Below the pieces are notes generated by a model. That model ran no database searches. It was not told the DNA's origin and saw only the letters and a program-made list of their open reading frames with translations. From assembly GCA_013695115.1 (NCBI GenBank), contig JACDBD010000418.1, forward strand, positions 1 to 8,868: 8,868 bases of DNA. Direction: 5' to 3'. This DNA is from Actinomycetota bacterium. GTDB taxonomy: Bacteria > Actinomycetota > Acidimicrobiia > IMCC26256 > JACDBD01. Positions 1-6,470 of this stretch are shown here, one piece after another; position 1 is the stretch's first letter, and every line of letters starts with the position of its first letter. A program made the translations under genes and the position numbers.

Positions 1-66
1 GGGCGCGAGTACGGCAAGTACGGGCTCGAGGAGTTCCTCCAGGTCAAGTCGCTGCAGTCGTCGTGA
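1..66 (+). CDS. Aldehyde dehydrogenase, C-terminal end only (partial)
   Basis: Frame 1 is open from the window edge to a TGA at 64-66 and gives 21 residues, beginning GREYGKYGLEEFLQVKS. This resembles the conserved C-terminus of NAD(P)-dependent aldehyde dehydrogenases, which commonly end in a pattern like G-R-E-x-G-x-[YF]-G-L-x-E-[YF]-x-x-V-K. In that family the segment belongs to the oligomerisation tail. The catalytic Cys and the cofactor-binding part lie outside the window, so substrate cannot be judged. The stop is 19 bp before the carotenoid oxygenase start, on the same strand, which suggests one transcript. An aldehyde-oxidising enzyme next to a double-bond-cleaving dioxygenase that makes aldehydes would be functionally consistent, but this is inference. 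The call rests on a short motif only. Confidence 0.62.
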   Translation, partial: GREYGKYGLEEFLQVKSLQSS

Positions 67-85
67 TCGGACGGCGGGCAGGTCG

Positions 86-1546
86 ATGACGACGGGGGGA
101 GTGTCCCGGCGGGCGTTCCTCGCCGGAACGCTTTCGGGCGGGGCGCTCGCCGCGGTCGGGGTCGATCCGTGGATGCGGGTGGCCGCCGGGCTCGGCGCCG
201 GCGGCAACGATGATGGCGGCCGCTTCCTCCGCGGCAACTACGCGCCGGTCGACGACGAGCTCGATGTGGCCGACCTCGCGGTCGAAGGAACGATTCCGGC
301 GGCATTGAATGGGCACCTGCTGCGGGTCGGGCCCAACCCGATCGCGCCGAACCCGGCCACCTACCACTGGTTCCTCGGCGACGGGATGGTGCACTCGGTC
401 GAGTTGCGCGACGGCACCGCGTCGTACCGGAACCGCTGGGTGCGCACCGACGACGCCGCCGCGAAGCTCGGCGAACCGCCGCGGCCGGGTCAGCCGGAGC
501 GCATCAACCTCGTACACAGCGCCGCGAACACGGCGCTAGTGGCGCACGGCGGCCGCGTGCTCGCGCTGTACGAGGTGTCGCTGCCGACCGAGATCACCGT
601 CGACCTCGACACGGTCGGGAGCTTCGACTACGCGGGGCTCCTGCACTCGCCGATGACCGCCCACCCCAAGGTCGATCCCACGACCGGCGAGCTCCTGTTC
701 TTCGGGCTCGACATCTTCGGGCCGCCGTTCTTGCGCTTCCACGTCGCTGACACCACCGGCGCCATTGTGCAGACCCACGAGATCGACCTCGGCGCGCCGG
801 TGATGATGCACGACTTCGCCGTCACCGAGAGCCGGCTCGTCTTCATGGACCTGCCGGTGGTCTACGACTTCGCGCTGGTCGGGAAGCGACCGCTCCCGGT
901 GGCGTGGGATCCCGACCACCCCGCTCGCGTCGGCGTCGCGCCCCGCGACAACCCGAGCGCGGTCGACTGGGTCGAGGTCGACCCCTGTTTCGTGTTCCAC
1001 ACCCTCAACGCCTACGACGACGTCGACCGGGTCGTCCTCGACGTAGCTCGGCACGAGAAGGTGTTCGACCGTGACCCGACCGGCTTCGACGAGGGTGGGC
1101 CCCGACCGTGGCTCGAGCGCTGGACGATCGATCCCGGCGGCGGGCGGATCGGGGTCGATCGCCTCGACGACCGGGGTGAGGAGTTCCCCCGAGTCGACCC
1201 GCGGGTGGTCGGGCGACCGCACCGCTATGGCTACGGCACCATCCTCCGCTCGCGCGACAGCAAGCTGGGGACCAGCGGAGTGGTCAAGCACGACCTGGAT
1301 CGGGGCACGGCCGAGGTCGCCGGCGACGAGAAGGGCGTGGCCTGGAGCGAGGCGATCTTCGTCCCCGCCCCCGAGGGCACCGGCGAGGACGAGGGCTGGG
1401 TGCTCGGGATCGTGTACGACGCCGGGCGCGACGGCAGCGATCTCGTGATCCTCGACGCCACCGACTTCGGCGGCGCGCCGGTCGCGCGCGTCCGGATGCC
1501 ACGGCGGGTCCCGTTCGGCTTCCACGGAACCTGGGTGCCGGCCTGA
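86..1546 (+). CDS. Tat-exported carotenoid oxygenase (RPE65/CCD/lignostilbene dioxygenase family)
   Basis: A 486-residue non-heme iron dioxygenase of the carotenoid cleavage family, which splits a C=C bond of a carotenoid, apocarotenoid or stilbene into two carbonyl products. All four expected iron-ligand histidines are visible in their family contexts: H193 (TAHPK), H242 (MMHDFAV), H305 (FHTLNAYDD) and H480 (PFGFHG). The family hallmarks RVGPNP (80-85) and HWFLGDGMVH (94-103) are present. E163 (LYEVSLP) and EEFPRVDP (365-372) match the regions carrying second-shell glutamates. Length is normal for the family. Residues 7-12 read SRRAFL, followed by a hydrophobic Ala/Gly stretch to about residue 26. 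This is a plausible twin-arginine signal, so the folded, iron-loaded enzyme may be exported; no clear AxA cleavage site stands out. The ATG at 86 has only a weak purine-rich GGCGGGCAGG before it and no TAnnnT hexamer, so it is probably cotranscribed with the upstream dehydrogenase. Substrate is not predictable from sequence alone. Confidence 0.95.
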   Translation: MTTGGVSRRAFLAGTLSGGALAAVGVDPWMRVAAGLGAGGNDDGGRFLRGNYAPVDDELDVADLAVEGTIPAALNGHLLRVGPNPIAPNPATYHWFLGDGMVHSVELRDGTASYRNRWVRTDDAAAKLGEPPRPGQPERINLVHSAANTALVAHGGRVLALYEVSLPTEITVDLDTVGSFDYAGLLHSPMTAHPKVDPTTGELLFFGLDIFGPPFLRFHVADTTGAIVQTHEIDLGAPVMMHDFAVTESRLVFMDLPVVYDFALVGKRPLPVAWDPDHPARVGVAPRDNPSAVDWVEVDPCFVFHTLNAYDDVDRVVLDVARHEKVFDRDPTGFDEGGPRPWLERWTIDPGGGRIGVDRLDDRGEEFPRVDPRVVGRPHRYGYGTILRSRDSKLGTSGVVKHDLDRGTAEVAGDEKGVAWSEAIFVPAPEGTGEDEGWVLGIVYDAGRDGSDLVILDATDFGGAPVARVRMPRRVPFGFHGTWVPA

Positions 1547-1550
1547 TTCT

Positions 1551-1566
1551 CTGACTACCGTGTCAG
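1551..1566 (+). promoter_or_regulatory. Candidate P450 promoter: -10 inside an inverted repeat
   Basis: In the 24-bp gap between the oxygenase stop and the P450 ATG lies CTGAC-TACCGT-GTCAG, a perfect 5-bp inverted repeat with a 6-bp centre. The centre (1556-1561) matches the actinobacterial TAnnnT -10 pattern and ends 9 nt before the ATG at 1571. A start of transcription at or just before the ATG would give a leaderless or near-leaderless mRNA. A symmetrical site around the -10 would suit a dimeric repressor such as a TetR-type protein. No convincing -35 is visible. Whether this is a functional promoter is inference. Confidence 0.4.
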
Positions 1567-1570
1567 GTTG

Positions 1571-2752
1571 ATGGCGACCACCGACGACATACCGACCAAG
1601 CTCGACTGGTCGACCACCCAGCCCTACCCGGCATGGGAGGCGGCGCGCACCAAGTGCCCGGTGCTGCACTTCGAGGCGGGCAGCGCCACCGGCGGCGACG
1701 GCTACCAGATCACCCGGTACGCCGACGCCGAGAAGGTGCTGCGCGACTGGCAGACGTTCTCGTCGTCGATCAACGCCGAGCACATCGGCCAGTTCATGGG
1801 CGAGCTCATCCTGGCGATGGACGGCGCCGAGCACCGCGCCTACCGAAACCTCGTCGCCCACGCCTTCCGTGCGTCCGCGCTGGAGCGGTGGGACGGCGAG
1901 CTCATCCGCCCGACCATCGACCGGCTGATCGACCCGATCGCGCCGGCGGGACGCGCTGACCTCGTCGAGGCCATCACCACCAAGTACCCGGTGCAAGTCA
2001 TCTGCGGCATCGTCGGCGTCCCGCTCGAGGACCACGAGCAGTTCCACCACTGGGCCGAGGAGATCAACACCGGTCCGCTCGACCCACCCCGCGGCCACGC
2101 TGCTTCACAGGCGATGCGCGACTATCTCGCCCCGATCGTCGAGGACCGTCGCCGGGAGCCGCAGGGCGACCTCATCAGCGACTTGGTCACCGCCGAGATC
2201 GACGGGCACCAGCTCACCGACGAGAAGATCTACGGCTTCCTCCGTCTCCTGCTCCCCGCCGGCGCCGAGACGACCTTCCGGGTCATGGGCAATGCCCTGC
2301 TCGCGTTGTTGACCCACCCCGACGACATGGCGCGCGTCCTCGCCGACCGCGAGCTGATCGCCCCGGTGATCGAGGAGACTCTGCGCTGGGAGACGTCGGT
2401 CACCCAGGTGAGCCGGGTCACGACCAAGGACGTCGAGGTCGCGGGATGCCCGATTCCCGCCGGCGCCTCGGTGGGAGTGATCACCGGCTCTGCCGATCGC
2501 GACGACAGCCGGTTCGTTGATGCCGACGAATGGCGCCTCGACCGCCCGTCGGCGCACCACCTCGCCTTCGGAACCGGGCCTCACCAGTGCCTGGGCATGC
2601 ACCTGGCCCGCCTCGAGCTCCGGATCGGGCTCGACGCCATCCTCGAACGGCTGCCCAACCTGCGCCTCGACCCCGACGCGCCCGCACCGGTCATCGAGGG
2701 TTACGCGTTCCGCGGTCCCAATGCGCTCCCCGCGCTGTTCGACCCCGCCTGA
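1571..2752 (+). CDS. Cytochrome P450 (bacterial class I)
   Basis: A soluble 393-residue heme monooxygenase, a normal length for bacterial P450s that receive electrons from separate ferredoxin and reductase proteins, neither of which is in this window. Numbered from the ATG at 1571: the C-helix region EHRAYRNL lies near 87-94; the I-helix oxygen-activation motif AGAETT is at 230-235; the K-helix ExxR is E269-R272; and the heme loop FGTGPHQCLG contains the proximal thiolate ligand C340. The I-helix has Glu where many P450s have Asp (AGxDT), a common variant. An in-frame TTG at 1568 is the only nearby alternative start; the ATG is preferred because it is the stronger codon and follows AGGTTG closely. 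Position directly behind the carotenoid oxygenase suggests hydroxylation of the same lipophilic substrate or its product, but the substrate is unknown. The last 52 bp overlap, antisense, the end of the acetyltransferase gene. Confidence 0.95.
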   Translation: MATTDDIPTKLDWSTTQPYPAWEAARTKCPVLHFEAGSATGGDGYQITRYADAEKVLRDWQTFSSSINAEHIGQFMGELILAMDGAEHRAYRNLVAHAFRASALERWDGELIRPTIDRLIDPIAPAGRADLVEAITTKYPVQVICGIVGVPLEDHEQFHHWAEEINTGPLDPPRGHAASQAMRDYLAPIVEDRRREPQGDLISDLVTAEIDGHQLTDEKIYGFLRLLLPAGAETTFRVMGNALLALLTHPDDMARVLADRELIAPVIEETLRWETSVTQVSRVTTKDVEVAGCPIPAGASVGVITGSADRDDSRFVDADEWRLDRPSAHHLAFGTGPHQCLGMHLARLELRIGLDAILERLPNLRLDPDAPAPVIEGYAFRGPNALPALFDPA

Positions 2753-3246
2753 CGAAGGTCCTTGCGCAGACACACGCTCGACGGCGCGTCGGCGTACGGT
2801 CCGAAGTTGGCGATCCGGCGGTACCCGTGCGACTCGTAGAGCGCGATCGCCTCGGGCTGGCGTACGCCGGTCTCGAGCACGATCGCTCGGTAGCCGAGCC
2901 TCGCCGCCTGCGCCTCGAGCGTCGCCAGCAACACGCGCGCCACGCCGTGGCGGCGGTGGTCGGGGACGACGTACATCCGCTTGATCTCGGCGACGTCGCC
3001 CTCGTGGCTGCGGAGCCCGCCGCAGCCGACGGGCCGGCCCTCGACGCGGGCCAGCAGGAAGGCGCCGCCCGCCGGCCCCGCGAGCTCGTGCACCAAAGGG
3101 TGGTCGGGGTCCTCCTCGCCGTACCGGTCGCGGAGCTCGTCGAGCAGCGCGCCGACCAGAACCTCGGCTTCGGGCCGATCGAGCCGCGAGGGCTCGATCG
3201 TGATGTGCTCGGCGCTCAGAACCCGTCCCCGAACATGGTCATCCAC
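2701..3246 (-). CDS. GNAT-family N-acetyltransferase
   Basis: A protein of about 181 residues that transfers an acetyl group from acetyl-CoA to an amine; the acceptor is unknown. From the GTG at 3246, the acetyl-CoA-binding motif A region reads EIKRMYVVPDHRRHGVARVL (about 87-106), with the RRHGVA pyrophosphate loop at 98-103. The motif B region PEAIALYESHGYRRI lies near 131-145. The start is uncertain: the GTG at 3246 is the only ATG/GTG/TTG close to the conserved core. It lies inside the upstream hydrolase gene and overlaps it by 31 bp, which suggests translational coupling in one - strand transcript. A CTG touching the hydrolase stop (3219-3217) is a weaker alternative. The conserved fold should end near VCLRKDL. 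The last 15 or so residues, rich in Ser, Gly and Ala, are encoded opposite the P450 C-terminus and look like a tail read through to the next stop. Confidence 0.85.
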   Translation of the reverse strand: MDDHVRGRVLSAEHITIEPSRLDRPEAEVLVGALLDELRDRYGEEDPDHPLVHELAGPAGGAFLLARVEGRPVGCGGLRSHEGDVAEIKRMYVVPDHRRHGVARVLLATLEAQAARLGYRAIVLETGVRQPEAIALYESHGYRRIANFGPYADAPSSVCLRKDLRQAGSNSAGSALGPRNA

Positions 3247-3941
3247 TGCTCGGGTGTTCGCAGCCGGAACACGTAGTTGCGGGCACGGGTCTCGCCCATC
3301 GTCGCCGACGGCTCGGGCGAGTACAGGTGGCCGGGGTAGAGCACGGTGTCGTCGGGCACGGTCGCCAGAACCTGGGTGAGGCTCTCGTACATCGCCGCCG
3401 GGTCGCCGCCCGGCAGGTCGGTGCGCCCGCATCCTTCGAGGAACAGGGTGTCGCCCGCGACCAGCCGGCCGTCGACGAGGAAGCACTGGCTCCCGGGCGT
3501 GTGCCCCGGCGTGTGCATCAGCTGCACCGGAATGGCGCCGACGCTCACGGTGTCACCGCTGTCGTGGAGCGCGAGGTCCGAGTCGGAGACGCCCGTCGCC
3601 CGCTTCACCCATTCGGCCTCGTCCCGCTGCACGTGGACCTTGGCGGCGACGTCCTCACGGCCGAGGAGCTCGCGCAACCCCTCGATCGAGTAGCCCATGA
3701 GGTCGCCGCCGACGTGGTCGGGGTGCCAGTGGGTCACGAGCACACCGCTTAGGCGGTAGCCGTCGGCGGCGAGGACGTCGACCAGCTCGCTGACCCCGTA
3801 GGCGGGGTCGACCGCTACCGCTTCGCGAGTCTGGGTGTCGCCGAGCAGGTAGACGAAGTTGACCATCTGGCGGGCGAGCGGGTCGCTCAGCGCGAAGTCC
3901 CGCCCCGCCAGGAGCTGCTTGAAGTACAGGCGCTCGGTCAC
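3216..3941 (-). CDS. Metallo-beta-lactamase-fold hydrolase (glyoxalase II / persulfide dioxygenase-like)
   Basis: A 241-residue cytoplasmic metallohydrolase-fold protein. The metal motif HxHxDH is THWHPDH, with H71, H73, D75 and H76. The further ligands are visible as H147 (HTPGHTPGS), D164 (VAGDTLF) and H205 (LYPGHLY), so the metal site looks complete. After D164 the protein reads LEGCGRTDLPGGDPAAMY, a stretch shared by glyoxalase II-like hydrolases and by ETHE1-type persulfide dioxygenases. The reaction could be thioester hydrolysis of an S-acyl low-molecular-weight thiol (mycothiol in many Actinobacteria) or iron-dependent oxidation of a thiol persulfide. The sequence read by eye does not separate these. 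The GTG start at 3941 is supported by a TAnnnT hexamer exactly 7 nt upstream. It leads a - strand pair with the acetyltransferase and is divergent from the molybdoenzyme gene. Confidence 0.92.
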   Translation of the reverse strand: MTERLYFKQLLAGRDFALSDPLARQMVNFVYLLGDTQTREAVAVDPAYGVSELVDVLAADGYRLSGVLVTHWHPDHVGGDLMGYSIEGLRELLGREDVAAKVHVQRDEAEWVKRATGVSDSDLALHDSGDTVSVGAIPVQLMHTPGHTPGSQCFLVDGRLVAGDTLFLEGCGRTDLPGGDPAAMYESLTQVLATVPDDTVLYPGHLYSPEPSATMGETRARNYVFRLRTPEQWMTMFGDGF

Positions 3942-3948
3942 GTCCGGG

Positions 3949-3954
3949 ACACTA
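3949..3954 (-). promoter_or_regulatory. Candidate -10 hexamer for the metallo-hydrolase (leaderless)
   Basis: On the - strand TAGTGT is followed by 7 nt (CCCGGAC) and then the GTG at 3941. This spacing places the transcription start on the first base of the start codon, as in actinobacterial leaderless genes. There is no Shine-Dalgarno-like sequence before the GTG, which agrees. A small GTCC-C-GGAC dyad (3942-3950) lies between hexamer and start. No -35 was recognised. Confidence 0.5.
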
Positions 3955-3980
3955 TCGACCGGGCCTCTTGATCCGTGACG

Positions 3981-3991
3981 GGCACGGTGCC
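3981..3991. promoter_or_regulatory. Small palindrome in the divergent intergenic region
   Basis: GGCAC-G-GTGCC is a perfect 5-1-5 palindrome in the 142-bp gap between the divergent hydrolase and molybdoenzyme genes, about 30 bp upstream of the hydrolase -10. It could be an operator. In DNA this GC-rich a short palindrome can occur by chance, so the call is weak. The rest of the gap (3992-4066) is GC-rich and shows no other clear signal except the short GGGCGCCC palindrome at 4006-4013. Confidence 0.22.
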
Positions 3992-4066
3992 TCGGCTACT
4001 TCCTCGGGCGCCCCGGCCCGCGTGCCCGGTGCTCGGCGAGGTGGGAGAGCGAAGCGCAGCGGGGGA

Positions 4067-4081
4067 GCCGTAAGGTACGGC
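4067..4081 (+). promoter_or_regulatory. Molybdoenzyme promoter: -10 within a 15-bp palindrome
   Basis: GCCGTA-AGG-TACGGC is a perfect inverted repeat with 6-bp arms and a 3-bp centre. Inside it, TAAGGT (4071-4076) matches TAnnnT and is followed by exactly 7 nt before the ATG at 4084, the optimal spacing for a leaderless transcript. The palindrome therefore covers the predicted -10 and ends 2 bp before the start codon. A protein bound here would block RNA polymerase, so an operator is a reasonable inference. An alternative reading, a hairpin at the 5' end of a longer transcript, is possible but less likely given the -10 fit. Confidence 0.5.
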
Positions 4082-4083
4082 GC

Positions 4084-6432
4084 ATGACTGCGACGCAGAA
4101 GAAGGTCGTCTACCGCACCTGCCCGCTGTGCGAGGCGACGTGCGGCCTCGAGCTGCACCTCGAGGATCGCGAGATCACGCTCGTGCGCGGGGACCGCGAC
4201 GACGTGTTCAGCCACGGCTTTCTGTGCCCCAAGGGCACCGCGCTCAAGGGCCTCGAGGCCGACCCCGACCGCTTGCGCGCGCCCCAGGTGCGGCGGGGCG
4301 ACGCCTGGTCCGAGGTGAGCTGGGACGACGCCTTCGCCGAGGTCGAGCGCGGCCTCACCCCCATCCTCGAGCAGCACGGGCGCGACGCGGTCGCGGTCTA
4401 CCTCGGCAATCCCAATGTCCATAACCTCGCCGGCCAGATGTACAACCGGGTGCTGCTCCAGGCGCTCGGCACTGCCAACATCTTCTCGGCCAGCACCGTC
4501 GACCAGATGCCCAAGCACGTCTCGTCCGGCCTGATGTTCGGCGGTGCCCTGAGCATCCCCATCGCCGACATCGACCGCACCGACTACCTCCTCATGCTGG
4601 GCGCCAACCCGTTCGCGTCGAACGGCAGCCTGATGACGGCCCCCGACTTCCCCGGGCGCATCCGCGCTCTGCGCGCCCGCGGCGGCAAGCTCGTCGTCGT
4701 CGACCCTCGTCGGTCGAAGAGCGCCGAGGAGGCCGACGAGCACCTCTTCATCCGCCCCGGCACCGACGCCCACTTCCTCTTTGCGCTCGCACACACGCTG
4801 TTCGACGAGGGGCTCGTCGCGCTCGGGCGGCTGGAGGAGCACGTCAACGGGTTCGCCGAGGTCCAGCAACTGGCCAAGGACTTCGACCCCGACACGGTCG
4901 CGGCGATCTGCGGCATCGACGCCGACACCATCCGCCGTACCGCCCGCGAACTGGCGGGGGCACCGCATGCTGCCGTGTACGGCCGTATCGGGACTTGCAC
5001 CCAGGAGTACGGCACCCTCGCGAGTTGGCTCGTCGACGTGTGCAACGTCCTGACCGGCAACCTCGATCGCGAGGGTGGCGCGATGTTCACCAAGCCCGCC
5101 CACGGCGCCGCCAACACCGGCGGTACCCCCGGGAAAGGCCGGGGCGTGCGCTTCGGACGCCGCCACAGCCGGGTGCGGGGTCTGCCCGAGCGGTTCGGCG
5201 AGCTGCCGGTCGTATGCCTGGCTGAGGAGATCCAGACGCCGGGCGAGGGCCAGATCCGGGCCATGTTCACCATCGCCGGGAACCCGGTGCTGTCGACGCC
5301 CGACAGCGCCCGCCTCGACCGCGCGGTCGCGTCGCTCGACTTCATGGTCAGCGTCGACATCTACCGCAACGAGACGACCCGTCACGCCAACGTGATCCTG
5401 CCGCCCGAGGGTGTCCTGGCGCGGGGCCACTACGACATCGCCTTCTACACGCTCGCGATCCGTAACATCGCCAACTACTCGCCTCCCAGCATCGAGCTCG
5501 CGCCCGGTGAGATGTCCGAGTGGGAGATCCTCCTGCGGCTGGCCGCGATCGCGTCCGGGCAGGGTGCCGCCGCCGATCCCGCGGCACTCGACGACTTCGT
5601 CGTCGCCGGCTTGGTCGACAAGGCCGTCGGCCGCGGGTCCAACGTCGAGGGCCGCGATTCGGCCGAGCTGCTCGAGTCCCTGTCGTCGCGTCGCGGCCCC
5701 GAGCGGATCCTCGACTTCATGCTGCGCACCGGCCCCTACGGCGACGGCTTCGGCGCCGACCCCGACGGGCTGACGCTCGCGGCGCTCGAAGCCGAGCCGC
5801 ACGGCGTCGACCTCGGTCCGCTCCAGCCCCGGGTGCCGGAGATGCTGCGGACGCCCAGCGGCAAGATCGAGCTCGCGCCCGAGCCGGTCGTCGAGGACGT
5901 TGCTCGCCTGCGGGCCTCGCTCGACCGCGCAAACGGCAGCAGCCACGTGCGCGGAGGTGACTTGGCGTCCGAGCGAGCGCCCGCGGGCCGGCCAGCCCTA
6001 TCGAGGATGGCCCGGCCTGCAGCGAGCGAGGCAATGGAGATGGTGCTGATCGGCCGGCGCGACCTGCGCTCCAACAACTCCTGGATGCACAACGTCGAGA
6101 TCCTCGTGAAGGGCAAGGAGCGCTGCACCCTGCACCTGCACCCCGACGACGCTGCCCGGATCGGCGTAGTCGACGGCGGCCAGGCCCGGGTCAGCTCGCG
6201 TACGGGGGAGGTCGAGGTCGTGGTCGAGGTGACCGACGCGATCATGCCCGGCGTGGTGAGCATCCCCCACGGCTGGGGCCACGACGCCAACGGCGCCGAA
6301 ATGTCAGTGGCGGCCCGGCGACCGGGAGTGAACAGCAACGTCCTCGCCGACGGCGAGCTGTTCGACCCGTTGTCCGGCAACGCCGTGCTCAACGGGATCC
6401 CCGTGCGGGTGGCCGCGGCCATACCGGCGTAG
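4084..6432 (+). CDS. Molybdopterin oxidoreductase, stand-alone, 4Fe-4S (formate dehydrogenase/nitrate reductase superfamily)
   Basis: A 782-residue enzyme that should carry a bis-molybdopterin cofactor (Mo or W) and one 4Fe-4S cluster. The cluster ligands are C13, C16, C20 (TCPLCEATC) and C48 (GFLCPKG), with the usual lysine two residues later (K50). The central cofactor domains include LLMLGANPFASNGS (169-182), VVVDPRRSKSAEEAD (204-218), GRIGTCTQEYG (300-310) and HANVILPPEG (434-443). The C-terminal molybdopterin-binding domain begins near RRDLRSNNSWMHN (668-680) and contains PHGWGHD (728-734). I see no Tat signal, so it is probably cytoplasmic. The active-site Cys/Sec segment of formate dehydrogenases is replaced here by STVDQMPKH (137-145); an approximate by-eye alignment puts D140 at the metal-ligand position. 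No electron-transfer subunit or cofactor-insertion gene is adjacent, and the substrate is unknown. Residues about 617-650 form an Ala/Arg/Pro-rich insertion that coincides with a palindromic DNA element. The ATG is supported by the -10 hexamer 7 nt upstream. Confidence 0.93.
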   Translation: MTATQKKVVYRTCPLCEATCGLELHLEDREITLVRGDRDDVFSHGFLCPKGTALKGLEADPDRLRAPQVRRGDAWSEVSWDDAFAEVERGLTPILEQHGRDAVAVYLGNPNVHNLAGQMYNRVLLQALGTANIFSASTVDQMPKHVSSGLMFGGALSIPIADIDRTDYLLMLGANPFASNGSLMTAPDFPGRIRALRARGGKLVVVDPRRSKSAEEADEHLFIRPGTDAHFLFALAHTLFDEGLVALGRLEEHVNGFAEVQQLAKDFDPDTVAAICGIDADTIRRTARELAGAPHAAVYGRIGTCTQEYGTLASWLVDVCNVLTGNLDREGGAMFTKPAHGAANTGGTPGKGRGVRFGRRHSRVRGLPERFGELPVVCLAEEIQTPGEGQIRAMFTIAGNPVLSTPDSARLDRAVASLDFMVSVDIYRNETTRHANVILPPEGVLARGHYDIAFYTLAIRNIANYSPPSIELAPGEMSEWEILLRLAAIASGQGAAADPAALDDFVVAGLVDKAVGRGSNVEGRDSAELLESLSSRRGPERILDFMLRTGPYGDGFGADPDGLTLAALEAEPHGVDLGPLQPRVPEMLRTPSGKIELAPEPVVEDVARLRASLDRANGSSHVRGGDLASERAPAGRPALSRMARPAASEAMEMVLIGRRDLRSNNSWMHNVEILVKGKERCTLHLHPDDAARIGVVDGGQARVSSRTGEVEVVVEVTDAIMPGVVSIPHGWGHDANGAEMSVAARRPGVNSNVLADGELFDPLSGNAVLNGIPVRVAAAIPA
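5972..6028. repeat. Palindromic element with flanking 8-bp direct repeats, inside the molybdoenzyme gene
   Basis: Two copies of AGCGAGCG (5972-5979 and 6021-6028) flank a long imperfect inverted repeat. The left arm GCGGGCCGGCCA (5983-5994) pairs with the right arm TGGCCCGGCCTGC (6008-6020), with one bulged base and one G-T wobble. A CC/GG pair continues inside, leaving a loop around CTATCGA. The direct repeats resemble a target duplication, and the span of 57 bp is a multiple of three, so the reading frame is kept. It encodes an Ala/Arg/Pro-rich linker (about residues 630-648) just before the C-terminal cofactor domain. It may be a REP- or MITE-like element; no second copy is seen in this window. 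Confidence 0.45.
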
Positions 6433-6470
6433 AAACCGGTCCTGGTCGGCGTTTCCCCGCCCGTGGCACC

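Noticed and set aside
44..517. - strand open frame over the start of the carotenoid oxygenase
   Set aside because: The Tat signal, RVGPNP and HWFLGDGMVH motifs on the + strand explain the region; the antisense product is Arg-rich and featureless.
536..2098. Long - strand open frame (520 codons) opposite the carotenoid oxygenase and P450 genes
   Set aside because: It spans two well-supported genes with complete catalytic motifs. Its translation is Val/Asp/Gly/Arg-rich without recognisable motifs, typical of antisense frames in GC-rich DNA.
2530..3276. + strand open frame opposite the acetyltransferase and overlapping the P450 end
   Set aside because: Its translation is Arg/Pro/Ala-rich without motifs. 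The P450 heme loop and the GNAT motifs in other frames account for this DNA.
3247..3486. Possible N-terminal extension of the acetyltransferase to 3486 (- strand)
   Set aside because: It lies in another frame of the metallo-hydrolase gene, gives an Arg/Pro-rich sequence and is not needed for a complete GNAT fold.
3952..5946. Long - strand open frame (664 codons) opposite the molybdoenzyme gene
   Set aside because: The + strand gene has the full set of family motifs. The antisense translation is low in motifs and explained by GC-rich third positions leaving few stop codons.
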